Source: Blasia pusilla (lineage: Eukaryota > Marchantiophyta > Marchantiopsida > Blasiales). Taken from it: a DNA stretch of 64,000 nucleotides. The notes under the pieces are model-generated. The model saw only the letters and a list, made by a program, of their open reading frames with translations. It had not been told where the DNA came from and made no database searches. Positions 26,452 to 38,307 of this stretch are shown here, piece after piece. The DNA is taken from NCBI GenBank assembly GCA_050084515.1, contig CM114274.1:5208001-5272000 (forward strand), in the 5' to 3' direction. The stretch's first letter is position 1. Each line of letters begins with the position of its first letter. A program made the translations under genes and the position numbers.

Positions 26452-28649
26452 ATGGCCGCATCGAGTTCATAATTGCAGATGCGATATACCCTAGTCTTAA
26501 CAATGCATAATGATAATTGGGTTATTGAAAATCTTCACCACAATTGGAAAGACATACGTGTAGGTATTTACAAATTGGGATATACTCACAACCTTCGTAC
26601 ACCATGGAATCACCATCCTTGATAATTACAATTTCCAAGTTATTGATGTTTCGCGAACCAAAACTAACGTCTATGTATGTGGCAACATCATGTATGGTAT
26701 ATGCACAAGGAGGGGTGATGCAAGGGTTGCTAGGCGGCGCACCAGACATCCATATGGATGTCATGTTAATGGCCTAGGAGGAAGAGAACTTCTCGATTGG
26801 CATCATATAGCGACCCATATTGCAGCAAACTTTTGAAGAGGAGAACCTAAAGATTGATGTGGACTTCAAGATAGATAGCATGGTTGCACAAAAATGGACA
26901 AGTCCTTTCTTAGGAGGGACATGGGTTCTAAGAGGCGGGACCCTATTTATAATCCATGATGGAGGACAAGGCAAGAATGAGTGGAGCAATGAGAGAGGAG
27001 GGAGTGGAGGTGGAAGGAGGAAGAAATGGGGGAGTATGGAACACGAAGGCAAGTAAGGGGAAGCACAAAGAAGGGAAAGATGGGGCCCATATGGACAAGT
27101 CCTTCCATAGGGCGGGCATAGACATGTCCAGCGATACGGACTTTGTCCACATGCAACCTTGATAGATAAAGAGATTTATGTGGTGTGTGTATGGTCATAG
27201 GCCCTAAAGCTTAGTTGTAGTGATCTTAAGGAAGGTAGACCAAGCTCATTCACTAGGTTGATTGACATTTCACGATGACAATCTCATACTCAATTGGGTG
27301 ATGCAACCATGCAAGTCCTCTTTGGGTTGCGGTACGTACTATGTCTACCTTGCTACATGTCGGGGAGGAGATAGTGGAGCCATCTAAACCTACAAAATAT
27401 TCTAGTTCATCGAGAATATGGAATGGCACATTAGGTGTGCGTATCCAAATATGAAGGGTCGTCAAGTATACGCACTCAAAAAATTGTGTACCGCCATTTT
27501 AGATATATATGATGTTATTTGACTTCTAACCTCATATTTCTATGATTGAATGTTGTTAATTATCTTGTCAAATCATTTTTTACTTTTTCATGATGAAAAT
27601 TAATTATCTAATTATAAATATATTTACGAGTACTTTTCTAGTTTCCTATGGTTGGCACTCATAATTTACTCCACTTTTTGTGAGTACTGAGATCCGCAAA
27701 GTATGCGAAAGACTAGGAATAAACTCAAAAATTTGTAACTAAGGAACTTGCAAAACACACTCTCAAAGTACTATAAAAAATTTGCTAAAGCATTTTGAGT
27801 AATATACAAATACATTGCGGCTACAAGAACTCACAAGATGGGTCCATTTTTAGCAATAATAAGTTTCCAAGAGAGTATGTATCATCTAAGCCTTATCATG
27901 TTCTTCCCTCTTTAGATTGTCAGGCCTTGCTTATATTTGCCTTTACATAGGCATGCTAAGCCACAAACTTTCTTATTGCATGTTTCAAAAATCTTTTGGG
28001 CAAATATAACCATAAAGAAATAGATAGTAGAGTACCTCGAAGTGCGTATAAAGAGATTGGATTGATGGTATGAGGATTATTATTTGTGGAGACCTCTCAA
28101 GTCATTGGAACCTTACATGATTCAAACCCTACATGAATACAAAAGTTCGTAGTAAGAACCAGAATTTTGATTATTTATGGTCATCATTTGAGAATAAACC
28201 TAATCACACAAATCCAATATATACCTTGTGTTAGAAGGGAATATACAAGGATGCTAGAATGAGGGTTGGTTGAATTTGGAATTTCTTTGATATTTGTATG
28301 TAAATAAAAACTAGATTTCATATTGAATTACAATCATGAATAAGAGATTTAATTCAAAATATATAGGCCCAAGCTTAAAAGAGAGTATATCTAATTTCAA
28401 ATACCTAGAAAATTTGATGATAGTTTACCCTCATTATCAAAGATCTAGAATAATAGAAGTATCAAAAGGGAATACATCCTTGCTTTCTAGCTTGTTGTAC
28501 GCATGCACATCGTTAATCACATCCACACAACACCAATCTTCCCAACATAGGTAAATCCACTCATGTGCAAAAAATAGACCCGTGTATCTATACCAAGATC
28601 ATACCACAAAATCAAAGTGAAAGCAACACACTCGGAAGAATCTACTCTT
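26452..28649. other. Intergenic, no gene supported
   Basis: Short frames on both strands (for example minus 26522-26764, plus 26820-27056) have no recognised motif; one is purine-rich low complexity. From about 27480 the DNA is AT-rich. Confidence 0.45.
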
Positions 28650-28654
28650 GAATC
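28650..28654. repeat. Target-site duplication GAATC (left)
   Basis: Identical to 33705-33709 on the other side of the copia element; 5 bp is the length expected for Ty1/copia integration. Confidence 0.85.
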
Positions 28655-29124
28655 TTTGAGAAAACAAAAAGTGACAAAATCACTGAAATCTTTACAAAAC
28701 TTAGAGATACAAAGTGGCCTGGACCGTCCGTGCGCTCACAGAAGAGCTTCGTTGGAACCTGAACTGGGAGATAACTCGACATACGAGAATGCGCTACCGC
28801 TGCGGCTCCTAACTATTTGACTACTCGGGAAAACTAGGATTTTTACCTATTTTTCTTTGTTTCTATTAATAGAAAATTTTTGCCCGCGTCGTCTTGGCAT
28901 ACCAGGGGCTGCGACCCCGGACCCTGCGACGCATCTAAGTGCCCCGCACCCTGATGCAATATAGGGTTAGATAAACCTAGTAACGCTACTCCTCAAACCA
29001 CCTACGTCATATTACTATGACTCCTTCGACGTCTAAGTCGGAACCATCAATGTAGGCTTCTCCTCATACAAGGGGGCCGATCATATTAATGGTGCTCAGA
29101 AGAGTGGATGTTGAGAATCCAACC
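28655..29124 (-). repeat. Copia 3' LTR
   Basis: Aligns end to end with 33233-33704. Its two outermost dinucleotides are mutated (TTTGAG for TGTGAG, and CCAACC for CCAACA). Confidence 0.9.
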
Positions 29125-29136
29125 CCCCCCTTCAAT
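29125..29136 (-). other. Copia polypurine tract
   Basis: On the element strand the sequence reads TTGAAGGGGGGG immediately before the 3' LTR, the site that primes plus-strand DNA synthesis. Confidence 0.75.
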
Positions 29137-29284
29137 ATCCACTCTCATGTGGACTACTATCTTGGACCTATGCCAAGACCCTTCAGATGTCGGTGAAGCT
29201 GATCTCCGCTCAAAGCTTTCGTGAAGATGTCTGCACGGTTATCCTCTGTTGAACAATAGACTAACTTCAAAACCTCTCTCTCGA

Positions 29285-30800
29285 TCAATTCACGAACAAA
29301 GTGATATCGATCTCTATGTGCTTCAGACGAGCATGAAACACAGGATTATGTGCTATGGCAATGCAACTCTGATTGTCACACCACATTACACTAGCACTTT
29401 TCGGTGCTTCTCCTATGTCCTCCAATATCCATCTCAACCATCTTGCTTCACAAGAAGCATAACAAGCCGCTTTGTACTCTGCCTCGGTAGAAGAAAGAGC
29501 CCTTTGAGGTTGCTTCTTGCTGACCCATGACACCACACTGATCCTACCAAAAGCAATAACCGAAACGATCTTGAGAATCTGAATCTCCCAATTCGAGTCA
29601 CAAAACTCGTCATTTCCGTCCCTGCTCCATAGGTGATGCCGTGCACTCGATAGTGCCTTTGATGTACTTCAACACACGCATCCCCGCCTTCCAATGGTTC
29701 TCACGAGGCTTAGTTGAGAATCTACTCAACACTCCCAGAGCGAAGCTAATGTCCGGTCTAGTGTTACACAAAAATATCAAAGCGCCTACAAGCTTTCTCA
29801 GACAACTTTTCATCTACCAATGGTGAAACATCCTCCATCGAGTTTCAACTCTACCTCCATTGGCGAGACCATCGCCTTACACTCGGTCATCCCGAATGCC
29901 TTCAAGATTTCTCTAGCATATCACTGAGAGAGAAAATTAGAATCGATGTTGCCAAATTTCCACCCTATAAAGTAGTGCAGAAAACCTAAATCTGACATTT
30001 CAAACTCAGATTTCAACACTCCCTTCATTTCCTCTATTTTCTTACTGTGGTCTCCTGTGATGATCAGATCATCCACATACAAGACTATCAACATATACAT
30101 CCCATCTTCGCAAAACACATACAAATTTGTTTTTTACGGACTCTTGATGAGACCCTTCTCTCAAAAGAATGTATCTATTCGTTGATACCATACCCTTGGG
30201 GCTTGCTTCAACCCATACAATGCTCGATGAAGTAAACTTTCTCTTCTGATGCGGGTGTCTCAAAACCTGGTGGTTGAGAAACATATACCTCCTCCTTGAG
30301 ACTCCCGTTCAGAAAGGCAGACTTCACATCGTATTGGTATACAAGCCAACGTCTTGTTCCTGCAACCGCTAGAACAATTTGAATGGTTGTCATCCTTGCA
30401 GTAGGAGCAAAAGTCTCATAGTAGTCAAAACCTTCGATTTTTTAGCATCCTTGTGCAACCAACCTCGCTTTGAATTTATCCAATGTATCGTCCGACTTGT
30501 ACTTGGTCTTGTACACCCACTTGGTGCGTATTATCTTTCTGTCCTTTGGCTATTCAACCAAAGTCCAAGTTTCATTCCTCTGAATAGCGTCCATCTCCAT
30601 CTGCATGGCCTCTCTCCATTGAGGATGAGCAAGGGTCTCGTCCAAGCATGATGGCTCTTCCACCTTCAAGATCTCTGTCATCAAGGCCATGTTGACGAGA
30701 TGTGCGGAAGCTCTATTATGCTCCTCTAGTCTCTTGGATCTCCTTGGATGTGTAACAACTTCATCAGTTGCTGGTGGATCCTTACCATCCAAGAGCTGCT
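29285..30800 (-). pseudogene. Copia reverse transcriptase-RNase H
   Basis: RT fragments in order on the minus strand are HPQWREAMQMEMDAI (30792-30550), VYQYDVKSAFLNGSLKEEVY (30393-30208), and LIVLYVDDLIITG, the catalytic YVDD block (30124-29921). RNase H follows with CNTRPDISFALGVLSRF (29813-29610) and SSTEAEYKAACYA ... MWCDNQS (29536-29285). All are diagnostic of Ty1/copia. At least four frame changes separate them. Confidence 0.93.
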
Positions 30801-31176
30801 TTATCCACTAAGGGTATGACGACCGTAGTGGAAGAGCAGGTTGCTCTTTGTAATCATCACCAAATTCTTCTTCTTGATGATCTTGTGTAAACATTTGTGG
30901 TATGCTCTCGTGGGTTATCTCTTCGTTTGATGATAATGTGGACGGACCACTGATATCCACCACTTGACGAGGTTGTTCCTTGAACACCACATCACGACTC
31001 ACAAGCATCTTCTTTTCCTCAAGACACCAAAGGCGATAAGCTTTAGACTCATCAGTGTATCCCATAAAGATGCACTTCCTGCTCTTGGACTCCAGCTTGG
31101 TCCTAGATGCTTCAGGAATATGTACAAAACACTCACTACCAAAAGACCTGAAATGTTGGACTGATGGTACCTTACC

Positions 31177-32170
31177 TTAGTATGATTGATGATGAGTCAT
31201 GCCTTGCATTGACTTGGTAGCGCTTCTATTTAGAATGTATACGGCAGTATTAACAGCTTCAGCCCAAAATCCTTCTGTCAAACCTTTTGCTTTCATCATA
31301 CATCTTGCCATCTCCACCACTGTACGGTTTCGATGCTCAACAACTCCATTTTGTTGTGGTGTATGTGCCGTGGTTAACTTTCGCTTGATTCCATGCTCCC
31401 CCAAATATTTGTTGAATTCTGTTGATAAGAATTCTCCTCCTTGATCGGTGCGAAGCTTTTATACCTTCTTTCCTGTCTCATTCTCAACCAGCTTGTGCCA
31501 TACTTTAAATTTTCCAAAAGCACTTGCCTTATCACGAAGGAAATACACCCACATCTTCCTACTATAATCGTCGATAACTATAACTAACTAGAACCACCTA
31601 ATGCCACTGTTCTCATTTTACCACAGAGGTCAACATGTATCAACTCTAGAGGAGCCTTTGCCCTATTGCTGGACTCATGTGGAAATGGTTTTCGGTGTTG
31701 CTTGCCCATCATACAAGCTTCACAAGTATTCGACACTCCAGAAATTGTTGGTAAATCAGCAACCATGCCAGATTTCTACATCTGACTTAGTAAGGGAAAT
31801 CTTAGGTGACCAAATCTTTCATGCCACAACTTACTGCTACTAAGATTTGTACCTACACTTGTCGTGAAAGCATACAACTCATAGATATTTCCACGTTGTA
31901 TACCTTCACCCACTACTTTCCCATTGGCATCCTCAATGACTGCTCCAGTTTTCTTGAAACGAACTTCTAGGTCACGATCACATAATACTGCCAGTGAAAT
32001 CAAATATCGCTTCAACTCTGGTACGTACAGTACATTAGTTAACTTCTTTTCATCTCCTTTTTGTGAGACTAAAGAAATTGTGCCTTTCCCTTCTACAGGG
32101 CACTTTGCATTATTCCCAACAAGAATAACGATGGGCTCCTATAGAGGTCAGAAGGAGCTATACCAATCCT
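31177..32170 (-). pseudogene. Copia integrase with GAG-pre-integrase domain
   Basis: The zinc-binding part shows LWHERFGHL and CEACMMGKQHRKPF (HHCC finger) in 32015-31584. The D-D-E core ends with TPQQNGVVEHRNRTVVEMAR (31404-31177), which holds the catalytic Glu. The part between is split by stops. Downstream 31065-30808 has the GYTDESKAYRLW segment typical of copia integrase C-termini. Confidence 0.9.
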
Positions 32171-32369
32171 TATGATTGGTCATATGCCTAGATGCTCCAT
32201 TATCGAGCACCCATGCATCTTCACTCTTTGACTTAGTGGAATGTTCTGCCTATGTGCAAAACTCTTCTATTGCTACCCAAGCATCTACTTCATGTTCTCC
32301 TAGTTTCTCAGAATTTTCGGACTCCTTCTTAGGTCTTAAACAACTGTTCTTCTCATCCCCGACTCCTCT

Positions 32370-33158
32370 TTCTACAATCTTTGATAAGATGACCTAGCTT
32401 ACCACAATAAAAGCATTTGAATGCTTTTCTTGGAAATTTCTTCTTGACATTTGAACTGTAATCCTGATTTCTACCTCTCTCAGACGTTAAAGTAAATCTT
32501 TGCATCACTTCCCTCTCTTGCTTTGAAGCGCATTTCCTCTTCTACCAATATTGCACTAAATTGTTCAAAAGTAAGCGGCGTGGGTCTTACTTGACTATTC
32601 AAAGGATCTGATGACCAAACTGTCATACCTTGAGGCAAAATCCTTATGCACCGACGTGCCAAATCTTCGCTAGACTTTGAAATTCCTACGGACGCCATCG
32701 GATCTTGAAGATTCTTGATCCTTGTCAAAAATTGCTCCGCGCTTTCTCCTTCTGAAAATTTCTCGGACATAAGCTGATTCTCTAGATTCTGAATCCGAGT
32801 CTCATTCCTCGTTTCATACTGATTCTTCAAAAATGTTCCACGCCTCAGCAGCAGTGGTTGTATGTTGAATAAGAGTCATGACAGAATCAGTTACATTCGT
32901 GACAATCGCATATAGAGCATCAGCATTTCTACGTCTCCATGCCAACAATACAACAGGATCGATATCCCCAGATGAAGATGAACATGCAGAACTCAAACTA
33001 GCTTGTGGATTTGAATCGACCCCTATGGCCGTTTCCCAGATCTCAAATGATTCGAGGACAGTTCTCATTTTGAACTTCCACAACGTATAGTTAGACCCAT
33101 CTAACTTCCCTTCACCCAGCGGAGGAGGGCGAGCACGAACTGAAGAAGAAGTAGCCAT
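32370..33158 (-). pseudogene. Copia gag with zinc knuckle
   Basis: Start frame 33158-32814 begins MATSSSVRARPPPLGEGK and has LDGSNYTLWKFKM, the copia capsid signature. A frameshift near 32815-32830 leads to frame 32830-32480 (GESAEQFLTRIKNL). The nucleocapsid knuckle CFYCGKLGHLIKDC lies at about 32415-32374 on the minus strand. Confidence 0.9.
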
Positions 33159-33219
33159 CTCTCAAGATTTTGTGCAAACACACTAGATTGCCAGATACAA
33201 AAAATCTTGGAAAACCCTC

Positions 33220-33232
33220 GCTCTCGATACCA
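33220..33232 (-). other. Copia primer-binding site (tRNA-iMet type)
   Basis: On the element strand TGGTATCGAGAGC directly follows the 5' LTR. It is close to the complement of the initiator-Met tRNA 3' end (TGGTATCAGAGC) used by most plant copia elements. Confidence 0.85.
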
Positions 33233-33704
33233 TGTGAGAAAACAGAAAGTGACGAAATCACTGAAATCTTTACAAAACTTAGAGATACAAAGTGGCCTAG
33301 TCCGTCCGTGCGCTCACAGAAGAGCTTCGATGGAACCTCAACTGGGAGATAACTCGACATACGAGAATGCGCTACCGCTGCGACTCCCAACTATATGACT
33401 ACTCGGAAAAACTAGGGTTTTTACCTATTTTTCTTCGTTTCTATTAATAGAAAAATTTTTCCCGCGTCGTCTTGGCATACCCGGGGCTGCGTCCCCGAAC
33501 CCCCGCGACGCATCAGGGTGCCTCGTATCCTGATGCAATATAGGGTTAGATAAACCTAGTAACGCTACTCCTCAAACCACCTACGTCATATTACTATGAC
33601 TCCTTCGACGTCTAAGTCGGAACCATCAATCTAGGCTTCTCCTCATACAAGGGGGCCGATCAGATTAATGGTGCTCAGAGGGAGTGGATGTTGAGAATCC
33701 AACA
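33233..33704 (-). repeat. Copia 5' LTR
   Basis: On the element strand it begins TGTTGGATTCTCAAC and ends TTTTCTCACA, intact TG...CA termini. A GAATC copy follows at 33705-33709. Confidence 0.92.
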
Positions 33705-33709
33705 GAATC

Positions 33710-34246
33710 TACATAGGTATATCAAACCACATCCACCCTATGTCTTGAGGGAATCCAGACTCTAATACCCAAGTTTCTAGCAAATCCAAAATTGTGAAAT
33801 GTTTCAAAGCTCAACACGAGAAAGATGGCTTGTGAAGGCTCTTCCCCTCACCTTTATACCCTTGGGAAGAGCCAAAAAAGCTCTTCCCCTCAGAACAACT
33901 CCCAATGGTAACCTACACACATGGGTTACTAAACGACCGTTGACTTAGCCAAAGGATCATCAAGTCCAAAATAGCAAAAAGAGAGCGTTGGTCGAGACCA
34001 AAAACCCTGATCTAATCAAGTTGTTGCCAACCTCATTCAAGATCTCAAGACAAAGCTTTTCCTAAACAACCTAATGACTCTCTATGTCGTTTACATGGTA
34101 GAACTCTACATGTCGACTCACCAAGATGTGACAAGCGTCATTTTGTCCATAAGTTGATTGATAGTAAGTAGCCTTGTTGTGGATTAATACAAAGTATCCA
34201 AAGTCAGCATCACATAAAATAAACACAATATGATATAAATAAGATA
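33710..34246. other. Flank of the copia insertion, no gene
   Basis: Contains a local duplication of GCTCTTCCCCTCA (about 33838 and 33880). With 28450-28649 it probably formed one sequence before the copia insertion. No coding potential is evident. Confidence 0.4.
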
Positions 34247-34720
34247 TGTCGTACGAATCCACATCGTCATACAACATACATCGCTGACATACCATACTCA
34301 CATACATACATAATATAGATGAGAGTATCCACAAACACAAGTGTACCACAACTGAAATCAGTGAAAGACCTACTGTCATAAAACACATATAGAATCACAT
34401 ACAATCGAGCCAAACCCACTCCACGATGGGAGAATCTAGGTCGAAGTTTACGGGAAACACCATAGCCGAGGGCTCTACTCACTACCAAGGCTAACTCCCA
34501 ACGCAACAGGCTCAACTCAAAGAACTGACTGTTCTTTGAGTGCACTCCACCTTATATCCTCCAACCTAAGAACGGGCCCTACTGGGAAAGTCACCCCCAA
34601 CTGAGTAACCCCCAACCCTATGTATGAAACCGTATCTCTACCAAGCCACTACGGTCCTACGTAAGGAATGGCCTCTACTAGCACACTATACTCTACGACA
34701 TAATCCGTATGGTCATGACA
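34247..34720 (-). repeat. Probable solo LTR distantly related to the gypsy LTRs
   Basis: Starts TGTCGTACGAATCCACATCG and contains ATACAACATACATCGCTG, very close to the start of the left gypsy LTR (11686). It ends GGTCATGACA. The middle has diverged. The flanks AGATA and GACAG do not match, so the ends or the solo-LTR status are uncertain. Confidence 0.5.
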
Positions 34721-36469
34721 GACAGTGAGGCAGTGCAACCATCCATTGAATCAACAAGAGCAAACATAAACTTTAACTTACAACTACTCACAATACTCTA
34801 TGAAGAGGTGTAATTAAATGCATTTGAGGTACCAAGAGGTTCTAATAACCAACTTTCTTTTCAAAGTCATTTTCCAATATGGTTGATGAAACAAATTTTT
34901 TGAGAATGTGTTATGATTTCTTCTTTTGTTGTCTTAGAGAAAATCTAGGCAAGACTTCTCAAAGACCCGTGATCCAAGTAAGTACATCCTAGACTGATAA
35001 TTGGGAATCTTAGAGCTAAAAAGAGTAGAGTGCTCTAGGTTGTATGTATTTTCTTAGATCTATGGGCAAAACCCATGTAGCTTACAGATGAATTCTTCTA
35101 TGTCCATAACAAGGACGTGTGGCCTCTACATTGCTCTCTCATTAACTAATGTGATCTTTGTTGATGTGTTCACAAGTGAAAATTTCCCACACTGCATCTC
35201 ATGAGTTGTTCCTAGTGAGGTCAATATTTGGCTTGGGGTTGTTTACATGGGGTTTGGTTATCACTCGCGGGTTATTTGGGTGATTAGGTATGTTTGTGCC
35301 CTATTATGAGTGAATTAATCTAAAAGAGTCCAACCTCTTCACTTCACAAAGAACAATTTACACAAAAATGCATCTTAATCCCAAAAATTCCTATATTCTT
35401 GGTCAGATTATCTCTTGGGAAAGAACCTTCTTATCAAACTATATAAGGCGTCAAGTCTGAAAATTTGGCAGTAGTGTAATGCTTCACTACCGGCAAAGTA
35501 GTGGTCATCACCGAAATGAATTCACAATGCACTCATGACGAGGGCGTGCATTGTGAATTCATTTCGGTGTTAACCACTACTTTAGAAGTCCAATATGGAA
35601 TAAATTGTCCGAGTACTTTGCAGGCAAGGGGTTTGGCAATCCATTGCTAGAGTCGTCACTATTCACAAATGTAATGTGAATGATCTTCAAGTCAATCATT
35701 TTGCAAGACATCTAGAAGTAGTAGGATTCACAAACCTCTTCCAAGCAGATTTCGAGAAACTAAGCATTGAATCAAACTTTTCGTCCCTTTTGCTATTTCA
35801 AAACGAGATCTTGTCAAAGAGCAATCCTCACCATCATGCCCTGCACGTCCAAACCTATGCAGTGACTCCTGGTTGAGTGGCCACTGCATGGGCTTAGGCT
35901 CTAGTAGACTTTAACTTCAGTAGCATTACCAACTCTTTGAGTAAGAGTGTCATGTGCACTCACTTTCTGACTCTGATATCACAAACTTCAATCTGTGTCG
36001 AGATGAAGCCTTATCAATGAATACAGCAGTACACACAATCACTAACCCTACAGAGAACTGATTTCTGCAGGTTCACTGCTACTTCACATTTACTCTATTT
36101 GCGAGGAGTAGGAAAGATGGCACATTCTTCGAGTTTAGAATCTAATCTCTACAAACTATTGACCCACTTTGACAGGTGGGATTTATCATCTGTGGTAGGA
36201 AAATCACTACCACTGATGGCTGTGTTTGCATTTGCTGTTGAGAGTGAACTGAAATTGTTCATAGACATTGACAGCATGATGAATCTCCCTTACAAGATAC
36301 CTTACTACAACAGAGATGGCTCTAAAGTTGTCACTGGCTTTCAAAACGTGAATCTACGTCACCTGGGGAAGGAAGGAAAAGATGGCTGCCAGTACCTCAT
36401 TACATACAGAAAAGTCAGACAAACTTATCTGCAGATAAGATTTGCATACTTCGACTCGTCTGGATTATA
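34721..36469. other. Intergenic, downstream of PEX19
   Basis: The part near 36469 should be the PEX19 3' UTR. A plus-strand frame 36099-36494 (131 aa) overlaps the last PEX19 exon antisense and has no recognised motif, so I do not call it a gene. A strong hairpin (35495-35583) is listed separately. Confidence 0.45.
35495..35583. repeat. Long hairpin, 38-bp stem with two mismatches
   Basis: Left arm 35495-35532 and right arm 35546-35583 are reverse complements except for two positions, with a 13-base loop. The arm core reads GAATTCACAATGCAC. It could be a small-RNA precursor or a miniature foldback element. There are no adjacent terminal repeats to decide. Confidence 0.85.
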
Positions 36470-38307
36470 CTACATGATACTACAATTCGGTTGACCGGCA
36501 CCATCTCCAGCACCTGGGAAATCACCAAGCCTGTCATCACCACCTCAGAGAACAGGCAAGTTAGTGACGGTCACTTACTGTTTAACCAGACATCCAATGA
36601 TGACAATTTCTAGTCAAACAGGGAGAAGGCTGCAGGTGACCACTTTTCAGAGATCTTGCTCAAATCCACAAACTACCATCCTCTTTGATTGCAACTATTG
36701 CACTATATGTACAGCTCCTCTAGCATGATGCCACTGGTTCGCATGGGTAAAATTTGGTCTCGTAACATACATAGGTAGTCCAGCCTGGTCCAAATCCAAT
36801 CCAGGAGCAAGTTCTCGCACAATATCACTAGGTGGCTGTCCACAGTTTTGCATGCTTTGCATTAGCTCCATAATTTTCGGGAAATCGTCAGGCCTGGACT
36901 CATATACATCACACAGCTGCATGATATATTGATGCTGCTGCGAGTAACAGGCATAGTCTTCTGCTTTGAGCTGATCCTTGTTGCCTGCAAGCCATTGAGG
37001 ATACCGTTCCCCTATTTCTTTCATAGGTTCTTGTAGCACCTCCTTCGACAGCAGCTGGCGCATCATTGTGTCCATAATTGATTGCATATCCTTCATCAGG
37101 CCCAGAATTTTAACCGCATCAGTGCCCTACTCAACGTAATTATTTCAGGGAGGAACATGACAGCTTATTGGCACTTTCAGCCAAATGACATCTCATGAGC
37201 TTCTCCCAGAGAGCTCAAACTATCCAAGAACTACGCCCAGGTCTGACGCCCTCCCCTTGTTAAATTGTGAGTCCATCTGAAGCAAATGTAAAAATGGAAA
37301 ATCAAATAGCAGATAGAACTCCATTCATCTGAAACCAGCAGAGAGCAAACCTGAGATCCCCCCAGTTCTTCAAACTGCTTCATTAAGTCTTCAACCAGCT
37401 CATCTCCCAAGTCACTGTTTTCCTCAGTCACGTCTATATTTCCCACTGTTTCTCGAGTCTGCTGCGCAAGCTTCTCTAGAGTCGCTGACAGGGGTCTCTG
37501 GGGAGCCTTGCTTAAATTTTCAGTGCTTCCACTACTACTTCCCTTAGCTGTGCCTGAACTCGTGGCACCAGAAGATGACCCTTTAGAACTGGTCGATTTC
37601 TTCTTGCCCTGCGACAGAGCAGGTAATCGAAGCCCTAACCCTTGCCCGAGTGTCTCGCCTGAGATTCCATCTGGAACAGACGGTCGAGACGCAGTACTGT
37701 CTGGGTGCGCGGAACTGTCTTTCGAAACAGTTTCCTTTCCACTTGACCTAGCAGACCAACCAGTGATGACAAGCCGCGCGTTAGCTACTGGAACTCTCTT
37801 TGCATCGAGGTTCACTTGCCTTCAATAAACGCTCGCTTCCACATCCTTCGGTGGAGAAGACTAACCACAAGTCAAGCCAGAGTAAGCTGTTGACAGACGC
37901 AACTGCAAAAATGACAAAAAAAAATGCTTCCCAATTGCAGTTTTCCGGTGAGAAGAAATCCGCTTCTCACGTCTCACATAGAAATCCCGAGCGAAAATTG
38001 CACTCACTTTGCACGCGGCTGCGAAATCTCCACCTTCTTGAAATCATCCAGTGCACCTGCAAACGATTAAACGAACATTCGCTAATGAAATTGCCAGTCC
38101 CTCAAAAACTCCTACCACATCTACTTTCGCAGCGTCCACAATCTCGATTCCTCAAGATTCAACAACCACTCAACGTACACTTCAACAGCATCCGCAACTC
38201 CACACACAACGCCAACCAGTCCTCAACGCAAAGCGCTCCCCAAACCACACCACGCACTCGCGGTGAAAAATCTACTCACTGTCCAGGAGATCGTCCAGGT
38301 CATCCAT
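36470..38307 (-). CDS. PEX19: Peroxisome biogenesis factor 19 (PEX19), peroxisomal membrane-protein receptor
   Basis: Cytosolic, farnesylated chaperone and receptor that binds newly made peroxisomal membrane proteins and docks on PEX3. Minus-strand exons are 38307-38280, 38056-38008, 37747-37351, 37126-36771 and 36530-36470. Introns are GT-AG, all phases agree, total 296 codons plus stop. The N-terminus MDDLDDLLDSALDDF is the acidic PEX3-binding helix and is made by joining exons 1 and 2. A Ser/Gly-rich low-complexity insert (SSGATSSGTAKGSSSG) follows. The conserved C-domain has LLSKEVLQEPMKEIGERYP, DDFPKIMELMQSMQNCGQPP and DIVRELAPGLD. The last, 61-nt exon gives PNCSIM, a CaaX farnesylation box. 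The ATG is the first in frame after an upstream TGA. It looks intact and functional. Confidence 0.96.

Larger units (their letters stand above)
28655..33704 (-). mobile_element. Ty1/copia LTR retrotransposon, full-length but decayed
   Basis: A 5.05-kb element with two LTRs (28655-29124 and 33233-33704), a 5-bp GAATC duplication on both sides, a tRNA-iMet-like primer site and a polypurine tract. On the minus strand the coding order is gag, integrase, RT, RNase H, which is Ty1/copia order. Frameshifts and stops break pol into many frames. LTRs differ at about 25 positions by eye (roughly 94-95% identity), so insertion is moderately old. Confidence 0.95.

Noticed and set aside
26774-27162. Proline- or glycine-rich frames near 27 kb
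   Set aside because: Low-complexity purine/pyrimidine tract without homology that I can see.
36099-36494. 131-aa plus-strand frame after PEX19
   Set aside because: Antisense to the PEX19 3' end, no motif, and no splice or start context that stands out; likely chance.
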